A stretch of 53,286 bases of DNA from Pseudomonadota bacterium (GCA_021799355.1 JAJZAQ010000017.1:1-53286), one strand, 5' to 3'; shown: positions 25,583-34,488, numbered from the stretch's first letter. Translations and numbers: made by a program. The notes: generated from the letters alone by a model not told the origin.

Positions 25583-26586
25583 GATTTCCTGCCCTCCATG
25601 CTGGCGTCCAGACGCAGGAGCAGCAGTTTGGCCAGCGCCAACACGATCAGGGTGATGACGAACAAAATCAAGCCCAGCGCCAGCAGCGACGATTTATACA
25701 GGCTGGTCGTCGCTTCGGTGAATTCATTGGCAATGACGGAGGCAATGGAGCTGCCCGGCATCAGCAGGCTGGCGCTCAGATTGTTGGCATTGCCGATGAT
25801 GAAAGTGACCGCCATGGTTTCGCCGAGCGCACGGCCCAGACCGAGAAAAATCCCACCGGTGACGGCGGTTCGGGTGAATGGCAGGATGACGTACCGTGCC
25901 ACCTCCCATGTCGTCGCGCCCAGAGCATAGGCGGATTCTTTCAGCGCGGGTGGTGTGATCATGAACACGTCGCGCATGATGGAGGCAATGAAGGGAATGA
26001 CCATGATCGCCAGCACAATGCCTGCGGTGAGCAGGCCAATACCCATCGGCGGGCCTTGAAACAGGACGCCGATCCAGGGTATGGCGCCAAGATGGTCATT
26101 AATCCACGGCTCGATCTGGGCAAATCGCGGAGCGAAGACGAGCAGGCCCCACATACCATAAATGATGCTGGGGATCGCTGCGAGTAATTCGATCAGTGCC
26201 GAAATCGGCCCGCGCAGCCAGCGCGGCGATAGTTCGGAAATGAACAGTGCAATGCCGAAGCTCACCGGCACGGCGATGAGCATGGCGATTGCCGAGCTGA
26301 CCAATGTGCCGACGATGAACACCAGAGCGCCGTACACATTGGTCACCGGGTCCCAGGTGCTGGTGACCAAAAATTTCCAGCCGAAGGTATGCAATGCCTG
26401 CCATCCTTCGATGATCAGCGACACCATAATCGCCAGCAAGGTGGCAGCGACGATGAAAGCCACTACCCCCGTGCCTTTGCGGAACAAAAAATCCGCAACG
26501 GAAGAACCCGTCTTCCGCGCGGATTTTTGTTCCGAAGTGGCGGCGTCTTCGATGCGCTGTGCCGTCATAACCTCGGAACCATTCAT
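25579..26586 (-). CDS. pstC: Phosphate ABC transporter permease PstC (canonical system)
   Basis: This 335-aa permease has six spans after a cytosolic N-terminus of about 30 residues. Family signatures include PVSFGIALFISELSPRWL, ELLAAIPSIIYGMWGLLVF and the coupling motif region KESAYALGATTWEVARYVILP with GRALGETMAVTFIIGN. Length is normal for PstC. It starts 21 bases after the pstS1 stop. Confidence 0.95.
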   Translation of the reverse strand: MNGSEVMTAQRIEDAATSEQKSARKTGSSVADFLFRKGTGVVAFIVAATLLAIMVSLIIEGWQALHTFGWKFLVTSTWDPVTNVYGALVFIVGTLVSSAIAMLIAVPVSFGIALFISELSPRWLRGPISALIELLAAIPSIIYGMWGLLVFAPRFAQIEPWINDHLGAIPWIGVLFQGPPMGIGLLTAGIVLAIMVIPFIASIMRDVFMITPPALKESAYALGATTWEVARYVILPFTRTAVTGGIFLGLGRALGETMAVTFIIGNANNLSASLLMPGSSIASVIANEFTEATTSLYKSSLLALGLILFVITLIVLALAKLLLLRLDASMEGRKS

Positions 26587-26607
26587 GGTGATGCTCGGTA
26601 ACGGGGA

Positions 26608-27648
26608 TCAGATCCCCAGATTTTTCTTCCAGTAGGCCTTGATCACGTCAACCGTGCTTTGCGGCAGCGGGCCGAAAGCGATCGATTCGGCCATCGCCTG
26701 GCCTTTTTCGAAGCCCCAGAGGAAGAATTTGGTCACTTCCTCGTTGGTCTCTTTCGGCGCGGCCTTGCGCAGAATCTGCCAGGTGCAGCCGGAAATCGGC
26801 CAGGTATCGGGGCCGGTGTGATCGGTCAGGATGACGTAAAAATCCTGCGCCTTGTTGAAATCGACGTGCGCCGCGGCATCTTGGAAACCCTTGAGGCTGG
26901 GGCTGACGACCTTGCCGTCGCGGTTGATCATGCGGGCGTAGGCCAGCTTGTTTTCGAGGATGTAGGCGTACTCGACGTAGCCGATGGCGCCGGGGATGCG
27001 CTGCACGTAAGCGGCCACGCCCTCGTTACCCTTGCCGCCGACCCCGGTGGGCCAGTTCAGCGAGGTGTTGGCGCCGACCTTTTCCTTCCACTCCGGGCTG
27101 ACCTTGGACAGGTAGTCGGCGAAGGTGAAGGTGGTGCCCGAGCCGTCGGAGCGGTGGACCACGGTGATGTTCATGTCGGGCAGCTTCACGCCCGGGTTGA
27201 GCTTGGCGATCGCCGGGTCGTTCCACTTCTTGATCTTGCCGAGGTAGATGTCGGCGACCACCGGGCCGCTGAGGATCAGCTCACCCGGCTTGATGCCCGG
27301 CAGGTTGTAGACCAGGTCCTCGCCCGCCACCGCGGTGGGGAACTGGATCAGGCCGTCCTTGGCCAGCTCTTCGGGCTTGAGCGGCATGTCGCTGGCGCCG
27401 AAGGCCACGGTGCCGGCCTTGATCTGGGCGATGCCGCCGCCGGAGCCGATGGACTGGTAGTTGATCTTGTTGCCGGTTTCTTTTTCGTAGGCGGCAGACC
27501 ATTTGGCCACCAGCGGGTAGACCCAGGTGCTGCCGGCACCGGTCAGGCTGACACCGGCAAAGGCGGTCGTGACCGCAGCGGCGCCCAGCACTCCGGACAC
27601 TGCAAGCGCTGCAGCGGCTTTGGCAAAGGCACGACGGTTGATAGGCAT
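26608..27648 (-). CDS. pstS: Phosphate-binding protein PstS (canonical system)
   Basis: This 346-aa periplasmic protein binds phosphate and delivers it to PstCA. The signal peptide contains twin arginines (NRRAFAK, R5-R6) followed by a hydrophobic stretch, with likely cleavage after A31 (AFA), so Tat export is possible. Ligand-site blocks include LTGAGSTWVYPL, GSGGGIAQIKAG, FGASDMPL and HRSDGSGTTFTFADYL. The start is the ATG at 27646-27648, with GGAG 8 bases upstream. A small inverted repeat overlaps the stop (26603-26617). A Pho box lies 64 bases upstream of the start. Confidence 0.95.
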   Translation of the reverse strand: MPINRRAFAKAAAALAVSGVLGAAAVTTAFAGVSLTGAGSTWVYPLVAKWSAAYEKETGNKINYQSIGSGGGIAQIKAGTVAFGASDMPLKPEELAKDGLIQFPTAVAGEDLVYNLPGIKPGELILSGPVVADIYLGKIKKWNDPAIAKLNPGVKLPDMNITVVHRSDGSGTTFTFADYLSKVSPEWKEKVGANTSLNWPTGVGGKGNEGVAAYVQRIPGAIGYVEYAYILENKLAYARMINRDGKVVSPSLKGFQDAAAHVDFNKAQDFYVILTDHTGPDTWPISGCTWQILRKAAPKETNEEVTKFFLWGFEKGQAMAESIAFGPLPQSTVDVIKAYWKKNLGI

Positions 27649-27711
27649 ATCGAATTCTCCTGAGAATGGGACTGTGCGATCGAGAGCACCCAGGCATCCT
27701 AGGAATGGAGT

Positions 27712-27729
27712 GTGACAATCATATGACAG
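27712..27729 (-). promoter_or_regulatory. Pho box upstream of pstS1
   Basis: Read on the minus strand, CTGTCATATGATTGTCAC is a close match to the PhoB consensus, with half-sites CTGTCAT and TTGTCAC in an 11-base register. It lies in the 168-base interval between the pstB2 stop and pstS1, so the canonical pst operon has its own PhoB-controlled promoter and does not depend on read-through from the second pst operon. Confidence 0.85.
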
Positions 27730-27816
27730 TGTCATGCTCCCGTGACGGCAGGCTTTCACTCCCTGCACCGCCCTGCATTCTCGACGGCCCGAGCGGCAAG
27801 AAACCTTGCCCGGCCT

Positions 27817-28674
27817 TCAGCCGAAGCGACCGGTGATGTAATCCTCGGTTTCCTGCCGGCGGGGCTTGAGGAAAATCTGATCGGTTTCGCCGAATTCGAT
27901 CAGCCTGCCCAGGTACATGTACGCCGTGTAGTCCGACACCCGCGCGGCCTGCTGCATGTTGTGCGTGACGATGATGATGGTCACGTCGTTGCGCAATTCG
28001 GCGACGAGCTCCTCGACCTTGGCGGTGGAAATCGGGTCCAGCGCCGAGGTCGGCTCGTCGAGCAGCAGCACCTCGGGTTCAAGCGCTAGTGCGCGGGCGA
28101 TGACCAGGCGTTGCTGCTGTCCGCCCGACAGGCTCATACCAGAAACCTGCAGTCGATCCTTCACCTCGTCCCACAGCGCGGCGCGGCGCAGCGCGCGCTC
28201 GACGCTTTCATCCAGCCGGTGTCTGTCACGCACGCCAAGAATGCGCAGGCCATAGGCGACGTTCTCGTACACCGACTTCGGAAAGGGGTTGGGTTTCTGG
28301 AACACCATGCCCACGCGCTGCCGCAACTGCGCCACGTTGACTGCGCGGTCGTAGATATTCACCCCATCGAGCACGATCTGCCCCTCGACGCGGCAGTTCT
28401 CGACCAGGTCGTTCATGCGGTTGAAACAACGCAGCAGCGTGGATTTGCCGCAACCCGACGGGCCGATCAGCGCGGTCACCCGCTTGGCGGGAATGTCCAT
28501 GTCGATGGCCTGCAGCGCCTGTGAGCTGCCGTACCACAGGTTGACCTGACGTACCGAAAAGCTGTTGGTCACTGGCTGTCCCGGAGTCGACGTGTTCGGG
28601 CGCACGATGGAGGACAGATCGACAGTAGCGCGGCGCGGGGCATCCGTATGGAAGGTGGGAGAGAGGGCGGACAT
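27817..28674 (-). CDS. pstB: Phosphate ABC transporter ATPase PstB (second system)
   Basis: This 285-aa protein has Walker [10 protein letters not shown], signature LSGGQQQR, Walker [12 protein letters not shown] and the H-loop [12 protein letters not shown]. The C-terminus [19 protein letters not shown] is nearly the same as in the other PstB. It carries an N-terminal extension of about 45 residues ([19 protein letters not shown]) not found in short PstB proteins. It is the last gene of the second pst operon, 18 bases after pstA2. It drives the enlarged PstC2/PstA2 permease. Confidence 0.95.
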   Translation of the reverse strand: MSALSPTFHTDAPRRATVDLSSIVRPNTSTPGQPVTNSFSVRQVNLWYGSSQALQAIDMDIPAKRVTALIGPSGCGKSTLLRCFNRMNDLVENCRVEGQIVLDGVNIYDRAVNVAQLRQRVGMVFQKPNPFPKSVYENVAYGLRILGVRDRHRLDESVERALRRAALWDEVKDRLQVSGMSLSGGQQQRLVIARALALEPEVLLLDEPTSALDPISTAKVEELVAELRNDVTIIIVTHNMQQAARVSDYTAYMYLGRLIEFGETDQIFLKPRRQETEDYITGRFG

Positions 28675-28692
28675 GGTGAAAATTTCCGGGGG

Positions 28693-30351
28693 TCAAATGC
28701 TTTCCAGGCCGCGATATTTCTCGCGCAGCCGGTTGCGGATGGACACGGCGGTGAGGTTGAGCGCGACGATCACCAGCACCAGCAGGAATGCCGTGGCGTA
28801 GACCAGCGGCCGCGCCGCCTCGACGTTGGGGCTCTGGAAGCCGACGTCGTAGATATGGAAGCCCAGGTGCATGAACTGGCGCTCGAGATGGAAGTACGGA
28901 AAGTGGCTGTCCAGCGGCAGGTTGGGCGCGAGCTTGACCACGCCGACCAGCATCAGCGGCGCGGTCTCGCCGGCGGCGCGGGCCACGGCGAGGATCAGCC
29001 CGGTCATCATCGCCGGGCTGGCCATCGGCAGCACGGTGCGCCACAGGGTTTCGGCCTTGGTTGCGCCCAGCGCCAGGCTGGCGTCGCGCAGGCTGCGCGG
29101 CACCCGGGCCAGCCCTTCCTCGGTGGAGACGATGACCACCGGCAGAGTGAGGATCGCCAGGGTCAGCGAAGCCCACAGAATGCCCGGGCTGCCGAAGGTC
29201 GGCGCCGGCAGCGACTCGGCGAAGAACAGCCGGTCGATGTTGCCGCCGAGAAAGTAGACAAAAAAGCCCAGGCCGAACACGCCGTAGACGATCGACGGCA
29301 CCCCGGCGAGGTTGTTCACCGCAATGCGGATGATGCGGATCATCGGCCCGTTGCCGGCGTACTCGCGCATGTAGACCGCGGCGACCACGCCCAGCGGCAT
29401 GACCAGCACGGTCATCAGCATCACCATCATCACCGTGCCGAAAATCGCCGGGAAGATGCCGCCTTCGGTGTTGGCTTCGCGCGGGTCTTCGGTGATGAAG
29501 GCCCAGAGCTTGGCGAAATAAAAGCCGATTTTCTGCCCGAAAGACATATCGTTCGGGCGGTAGACCTGCGCGACTTTGGCCAGCGGAATCGTCACCTTGT
29601 CGCCGCTGGCGGTCTCGACGATCACCGCGTCGCGGGCGATCTCGGTGCGCAGCTGCTCCAGGCGCTGCTGCAGCGCGGCGAACTGCTTTTCATCGGCGGC
29701 GCGCTCGTTGGCGATGCGCTCCTTCTCGATGGTGTCGAGCTTGCCGCGCAACTGCAGCCGCCGCTCCTGCAGCCGCAACTGCTCGAGTTCGTAGTTGACG
29801 TTGCCGATGTCGACCTTTTCGACGCGGTGGATCGACTTGAACAGCCGGTCGGCGCGAGCCACCCGCTGCTGCAGCACCGGCCAGGCGGCCTCGCCACTGG
29901 CGATCACCCGACCGTTTTCAGTGACGGCCACGAGATGGCCGTAAAAATTGCCCCACTCGTGCCGCTCGACCGTCAGCAGGTCGCGCGGGTAGGTGAACGC
30001 GCCCAGCAGCGGCTCGGGGAACCATTTGAAGTCCGCGCCGGTAAGGTCGCGGTTGCCGAGCTTGAACAGCAGGCGGTTGACGAACGGCGCATCGCCCGGC
30101 AGGTTCTTGAAGCCGGCATCGGCCAGGCGTTTGCGCGACACCTCCTCGACTTCCTTGACCTCGCCGATCAGCCGCACCGTCTTGCCGTCGGGCTGGGTGT
30201 AGGTGGTCTGTACCACCGGCGACGGCCAGAAATACACCAGCCCGCGCGCAGCCGTCAGCCACAGCACCGCGAACACCAGCACCAGCGCCAGCGCCATGCC
30301 CCCGGCAGTCAGCCAGACCCAGGGCGCGCCCGATTTGATCCACTTTCTCAT
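28693..30351 (-). CDS. pstA: Enlarged phosphate permease PstA (second system) with periplasmic coiled coil
   Basis: At 552 aa this is almost twice the usual PstA length. One span (about residues 12-40) is followed by about 260 extracytoplasmic residues. This stretch contains a predicted coiled coil (about 184-240, with ELEQLRLQERRLQLRGKL). The canonical six-helix permease domain runs from about 300, with RDASLALGATKAETLWRTVL and AVARAAGETAPLML. Such long PstA proteins occur with long PstC proteins in some proteobacteria. The extra domain may contact the substrate-binding protein, the neighbouring lipoprotein or PstC2. It starts 25 bases after the pstC2 stop. Confidence 0.92.
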   Translation of the reverse strand: MRKWIKSGAPWVWLTAGGMALALVLVFAVLWLTAARGLVYFWPSPVVQTTYTQPDGKTVRLIGEVKEVEEVSRKRLADAGFKNLPGDAPFVNRLLFKLGNRDLTGADFKWFPEPLLGAFTYPRDLLTVERHEWGNFYGHLVAVTENGRVIASGEAAWPVLQQRVARADRLFKSIHRVEKVDIGNVNYELEQLRLQERRLQLRGKLDTIEKERIANERAADEKQFAALQQRLEQLRTEIARDAVIVETASGDKVTIPLAKVAQVYRPNDMSFGQKIGFYFAKLWAFITEDPREANTEGGIFPAIFGTVMMVMLMTVLVMPLGVVAAVYMREYAGNGPMIRIIRIAVNNLAGVPSIVYGVFGLGFFVYFLGGNIDRLFFAESLPAPTFGSPGILWASLTLAILTLPVVIVSTEEGLARVPRSLRDASLALGATKAETLWRTVLPMASPAMMTGLILAVARAAGETAPLMLVGVVKLAPNLPLDSHFPYFHLERQFMHLGFHIYDVGFQSPNVEAARPLVYATAFLLVLVIVALNLTAVSIRNRLREKYRGLESI

Positions 30352-30376
30352 ATACGAACCTCGCGCGAGCTGCGCC

Positions 30377-32701
30377 TCAGATCACCGAATACTTCTGACG
30401 CAGCCGCTGCCGCACCAGTTCGGCCACGGTGTTGACCACGAAGGTGAAGGCAAACAGCACCAGCGCGGCGACGAACAGCAGGCGGAAGTGCGTGGTGCCC
30501 ACCGCCGCCTCGGGCATTTCCACCCCGATGTTGGCCGCGAGAGTGCGAAAGCCGGTGAACAGGCTGAGGTTCATCACCGCGGTGTTGCCGGTGGCCATCA
30601 GCACGATCATGGTCTCGCCCACCGCGCGCCCCATGCCGATCATCACCGCCGAGAAAATACCCGGGCTGGCCGTGGGCAGCACCACGTTTTTCAGCGTCTG
30701 CCAGGGTGTTGCGCCCAGCGCCAGCGAGCCGGTGGTGAGGTGCCGGGGCACGCTGAAAATGGCGTCCTCGGCGATGGAGAAAATCGTCGGCGTCACGGCA
30801 AAACCCATCGCGATGCCAACCACCAGCGAGTTGCGCTGCTCGTAGTGAATGCCCAGTTCCTTGCCGAGCCAGTGCGGCATGTCGCCACCGAAAAACTGCG
30901 CCTCGATCGGATGGCCGAGCTGGAACGCGAGCCAGATCGCGAACATCACCACGCCGAGCAGCAGCATCGCCTCCCATCCGGCGGGCACGCGGTTTCGCAG
31001 GCCTTCAGGCAGCAGATGCCAGACGAAGGCGGCAATCAGCACGAACAGCGGAATGAACACAAAGCTCAACAGCGTGGCCGGCAGGTTGTTTTCCACCAGC
31101 GGGGCCAGCCACAGCCCGGCGAGAAAGCCCAGAATCACCGTCGGCAGCGCCTCCATCAGCTCCAGCGAAGGCTTGGCAATGCGACGGGTGCGCGGCGACA
31201 TGAAATAGGCGCTGTAGATCGCGGCCAGAATCGCCAGCGGCGTGGCCAGCAGCATCGCGTAGAACGCCGCCTTGAGCGTGCCCAGGGTCAGCGGCGCCAG
31301 GCTGAACTTGGGCTCGAAGTCGTTGGTCGCGGCGGCCGACTGCCAGATGTAGTCCGGCTTTTCGTAGCTCTCGTACCAGACCTTCTGCCACAGCGCGCTG
31401 AACGACACCTCCGGGTATTCGTTTTCGACCCGCGCGGTGTGCAATTGCCCGTTGCCGGTCTGCACCAGCAGCGCGTTGGCGCGCGGCGACAGCCCCAGCG
31501 CCTGGATCGGCCCGGGGCCGACGTGGTCACGCCAGAGCAGACGGTCTGAGGTGGCGTAGTACAGTGCGGCGTGGCCCTGGCTGTCCCCTGCGGCAAAGCC
31601 TTTGCGGAACACCTCGGGAGCAAGCGCCGTCACCGCACCGTCCATCGGCTTGAAACTGCGGATGTGCGTCAGAATGAAGCGGTTGTCGAGGTTGCGCACC
31701 GGAAACCATTGGTCGAGCTTGCCCGACTGGCTGCCGACGATCAGCGAAAAGCCGCCGGACAAAACCTCCAGTGCGCTGATTTCGTCGTCGGCTGCGGCCA
31801 CCTGCACCTTTTCGGCGAGCTTCGGCGCGGCCTTGTCGTTGAGGTCGACATGGGTGATGTAGCGGGCATCGTGCGCGATGTAGAGCTCCCGCTGCCGGAC
31901 TTCGACAATGAGCTTGAACACATCGCGCCAGACGCCATCGACGACCGAGGTCACCGAATCCCAGGTTTTGTCCCCGGTGATCAGGTTGGTTTTGGCGGTC
32001 TTCGCTGCAATGTGGATGCGGCCGTCTTCGCTCAGCGCGGCGAACGTCGCGTTGCCGTCCTTGTCGAGCTGCAGCGCCAGTTTGCGCACGGCCCGCCCCT
32101 GCAATCCGATGTCCAGCGGTTCCTGTCCCAGAGGGTACTCGACGGCAGGCGCAATGCGCCGCTTGTTGTTGGCATCGAATGACACGGCGTAGTGCGTTTG
32201 CGCCACGACCACACGGCCATCGGACAGGCCGTAACCGAACACGCCGGTTTGCGGATCGGCTGCGGCAAACGCGGTCATGCGCACGTCGGCTGGAATGGGT
32301 ATGCGTACCTCCCCGCGGCTTTGGCCGTTTCTGAGGTCGAAAAACTCCACATCCCCCTGACGCGTGATGCGCGCGCCGATCTCCGCCTGCTCTTCCGCGG
32401 TCAGCATGCCGGTTTGTTGCGCTACGCCGCCCGGGACGGCGCGGGTTTTCCAGTCATCGACCGCAGCGGGCCTGAACAGCGGCAAGGCGACGCTGGCGAG
32501 GTAGAAAAAAATCAGGGTGATGGCAACGAGCACGCTAACGCCGCCGAGGGTCATCACCTTCTTGAACAGCCAGTCAGCCCACAAACGGCGGCGCATCGCG
32601 CCGGCGATGGTCGTGAGGTTCGACGCCGCGGAGGTGGCGGCGGCACGCGCTGCGGGCTGCTGCGGCAGCGCCGCAGCAGCGTCGAGAGAGTCGTCAGTCA
32701 T
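30377..32701 (-). CDS. pstC: Enlarged phosphate permease PstC (second system) with large periplasmic domain
   Basis: This 774-aa protein is more than twice the usual PstC length. After a polar, Ala-rich N-terminus and one span (about 48-76) there are about 390 extracytoplasmic residues. They consist of repeated short beta-type units (GVFGYGLSDGRVVVAQTH, ATFAALSEDGRIHIAAKT, GQGHAALYYAT-like segments) that suggest a beta-propeller. The permease core then begins near residue 465 with PLTLGTLKAAFYAMLLATPL, ELMEALPTVILGFLAGL and TGSLALGATPWQTLKNVVLP plus GRAVGETMIVLMATGN. The propeller call is my inference from the repeats. A strong hairpin lies just upstream. Confidence 0.9.
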   Translation of the reverse strand: MTDDSLDAAAALPQQPAARAAATSAASNLTTIAGAMRRRLWADWLFKKVMTLGGVSVLVAITLIFFYLASVALPLFRPAAVDDWKTRAVPGGVAQQTGMLTAEEQAEIGARITRQGDVEFFDLRNGQSRGEVRIPIPADVRMTAFAAADPQTGVFGYGLSDGRVVVAQTHYAVSFDANNKRRIAPAVEYPLGQEPLDIGLQGRAVRKLALQLDKDGNATFAALSEDGRIHIAAKTAKTNLITGDKTWDSVTSVVDGVWRDVFKLIVEVRQRELYIAHDARYITHVDLNDKAAPKLAEKVQVAAADDEISALEVLSGGFSLIVGSQSGKLDQWFPVRNLDNRFILTHIRSFKPMDGAVTALAPEVFRKGFAAGDSQGHAALYYATSDRLLWRDHVGPGPIQALGLSPRANALLVQTGNGQLHTARVENEYPEVSFSALWQKVWYESYEKPDYIWQSAAATNDFEPKFSLAPLTLGTLKAAFYAMLLATPLAILAAIYSAYFMSPRTRRIAKPSLELMEALPTVILGFLAGLWLAPLVENNLPATLLSFVFIPLFVLIAAFVWHLLPEGLRNRVPAGWEAMLLLGVVMFAIWLAFQLGHPIEAQFFGGDMPHWLGKELGIHYEQRNSLVVGIAMGFAVTPTIFSIAEDAIFSVPRHLTTGSLALGATPWQTLKNVVLPTASPGIFSAVMIGMGRAVGETMIVLMATGNTAVMNLSLFTGFRTLAANIGVEMPEAAVGTTHFRLLFVAALVLFAFTFVVNTVAELVRQRLRQKYSVI

Positions 32702-32748
32702 ATCGGAATCGGCAATGCGTCAGCACACCGGCGCGGGGGACGGTTGCT

Positions 32749-32781
32749 GCGGGGGAGGCGCAAGGCCTCGCCCTCCCCCGC
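32749..32781 (-). promoter_or_regulatory. Strong hairpin between lipoprotein gene and pstC2
   Basis: A 10-bp GC-rich stem (GCGGGGGAGG at 32749-32758 with its complement at 32772-32781) lies between the lipoprotein stop and the pstC2 start. No T-run follows on the transcribed strand, so full termination is not expected. It could stabilise the upstream pstS2-lipoprotein mRNA or reduce expression of the permease genes. Confidence 0.7.
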
Positions 32782-32787
32782 TGCGCT

Positions 32788-33396
32788 TTACTGCGCGGCT
32801 TTTTGTCGGGCAGGATGCAGACGATGGAACTGGGCGATCGCCGCGGTCGGCGGCCCGTTTTTCGCGCTCTCCTTGTTCAGCGCGTAAACCACCGTTTCTC
32901 CATCGGGCCCTGCGCCGACTTCGGTGTAGGTCAACGCCACTTCACCGTGCTTGAGATAGTCGGCCATGTCCTTCCAGTCGTTGAACACGTAGAAGCGGCC
33001 GCCCTTGAACACTTCGCCGTAGAACGGCCCTTGCGGCTGTTTCGAGCCGTCATAGAACTGTTCGGCGAGCGTGGGGCCGCCGGTTTTGGCGTCCTCCTTG
33101 TTCATCCCGAAGACCAGGGTGGCCCCATCGGGGCCGGCGCCCACCCGGGTACGGGTCAGCGCGACTTCACCGGTCTGCAGATACAACCGGTACAGCGCCG
33201 AATCCCCCAGCACGTAAATCCGACCGTTGTCGTCGTTGTAGGCGATGAACAGATGCTGTTGCTCCTGCGTGGCCGGTTTGGCAGCGGTCTGCTCCGCCGC
33301 AGGTTTGGACGCGTGCTGGGTGGCACAGCCAGAGGCCAGCCCGAGCAACGCGGCCATGATGAGTGCTGCGCTGACGCGCGACGTTGTTGCAAGCAT
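32788..33396 (-). CDS. Outer-membrane-type lipoprotein with two tandem repeats, in second pst operon
   Basis: This 202-aa protein has a lipoprotein signal peptide ending LLGLASGC, with lipidated C24 and Ala at +2 (which favours the outer membrane in the standard sorting rule). An Ala/Pro/Gln linker follows. Two homologous units come next: about 50-115 (GEVALTRTRVGAGPDGATLV) and about 125-192 (GEVALTYTEVGAGPDGETVV), each ending with an NKExAKxGxPT segment. I do not recognise the family. It lies between pstS2 and pstC2 with its own GGAG ribosome site, so it should be a phosphate-regulated accessory of the second Pst system. Confidence 0.85.
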   Translation of the reverse strand: MLATTSRVSAALIMAALLGLASGCATQHASKPAAEQTAAKPATQEQQHLFIAYNDDNGRIYVLGDSALYRLYLQTGEVALTRTRVGAGPDGATLVFGMNKEDAKTGGPTLAEQFYDGSKQPQGPFYGEVFKGGRFYVFNDWKDMADYLKHGEVALTYTEVGAGPDGETVVYALNKESAKNGPPTAAIAQFHRLHPARQKAAQ

Positions 33397-33422
33397 GAAA
33401 TTCTCCTGAATCAGGGCGGCAA

Positions 33423-33440
33423 GGGCCGGTTTGCCGGCCC
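33423..33440 (-). promoter_or_regulatory. Hairpin between pstS2 and the lipoprotein gene
   Basis: GGGCCGG (33423-33429) pairs with CCGGCCC (33434-33440) across a TTTG spacer. It follows the pstS2 stop by 13 bases on the minus strand and lacks a T-run. It may protect the abundant pstS2 message from 3' decay, as hairpins do after binding-protein genes in other ABC operons. Confidence 0.65.
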
Positions 33441-33452
33441 AGCGGCGAGTTG

Positions 33453-34433
33453 TTACTTGAGAACTTCAGCCAGCGCTTTTTCCGCCATCTTCGCCGGCAG
33501 CGGAACGAAACCGTCCTTCACCACCACGGTCTGCCCCTGCTTGGACAGCACCATTTTGAAGAACTCACGTTCCATCGGCGGCAGCGGCTGGTTGGGTTTT
33601 TTGTTGACGTAGATGTACAGCACCCGCGCCAGCGGGTAGCTGCCATCGATGGCATGCTTGGCGTCGGCCTCGACGAACGGCTGGCCTTCCTTGTTCGCCA
33701 GCGGCACGGCGCGCACGCCCGAAGTCTTGTAGCCGATGCCCGAGTAGCCGATGGCGTTGATCTGCCCGGTCACGCTCTGCACCACCGAGGCCGAACCCGG
33801 CTGCTCGGCGACGTTTTTCTTGAAGTCACCCTTGCACAGCGCATGCTCCTTGAAGTAGCCGTAGGTGCCGGACACGGAGTTGCGTCCGTAAAGGGCAATC
33901 GTGCGGTCGGCCCACTCGCCGGTCAGCCCGACCTGCCCCCACTTGGTGATGTCGGCAGGCGCGCCGCACTTGCGGGTGGAGGAGAAAATCGCATCGACCT
34001 GCGGCATGGTCAGGCCCTTGATCGGGTTGTCCTTGTTGACGTAGACGGCCAGCGCATCGATGGCTACCGGCACCGCAGTCGGCTTGTAGCCATGCTTTTT
34101 CTCGAACGCCTCGATTTCCTTGGCGTTCATCATCCGGCTCATCGGGCCGAAGTTGGACGTGCCCTCGGTCAGCGCAGGCGGCGCAGTCGACGAACCCGCC
34201 CCCTGGATTTGGATGTTGACGTTGGGGTAGTAACGCTTGTAGGCCTCGGCCCACAGGGTCATCAGGTTGTTGAGGGTGTCCGAGCCGATGCTAGTGAAGT
34301 TGCCGGAAACCCCGGCGACTTTTTCATAGCTGGGCAATGCCGCATCGACATCGACCGACTGCGCCTGCGTTGCCGGGGCAAAGGTCAACACGGCACAGGC
34401 GGCCAGCGCTGCGGCAATCGTTTTGAGATTCAT
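33453..34433 (-). CDS. pstS: Phosphate-binding protein PstS, divergent type (second system)
   Basis: This 326-aa protein has a Sec signal peptide (likely cleavage after A24, TQA). Binding-protein blocks are [44 protein letters not shown] and [19 protein letters not shown]. It is only distantly like PstS1 and belongs to the group paired with long PstC/PstA. It heads the operon pstS2-lipoprotein-pstC2-pstA2-pstB2. Upstream lie direct-repeat Pho half-sites. The difference in signal peptides suggests the two binding proteins use different export routes. Confidence 0.92.
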   Translation of the reverse strand: MNLKTIAAALAACAVLTFAPATQAQSVDVDAALPSYEKVAGVSGNFTSIGSDTLNNLMTLWAEAYKRYYPNVNIQIQGAGSSTAPPALTEGTSNFGPMSRMMNAKEIEAFEKKHGYKPTAVPVAIDALAVYVNKDNPIKGLTMPQVDAIFSSTRKCGAPADITKWGQVGLTGEWADRTIALYGRNSVSGTYGYFKEHALCKGDFKKNVAEQPGSASVVQSVTGQINAIGYSGIGYKTSGVRAVPLANKEGQPFVEADAKHAIDGSYPLARVLYIYVNKKPNQPLPPMEREFFKMVLSKQGQTVVVKDGFVPLPAKMAEKALAEVLK

Positions 34434-34488
34434 GGCTAATTACTCCGCGAGAGAGAACCACGCTGTCATGAGCGCGTAGCGATAGCCT

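Noticed and set aside
28648-31549. Long plus-strand frames opposite pstA2 and pstC2
   Set aside because: Their translations lack family features, while the minus strand encodes complete permeases with expected motifs.
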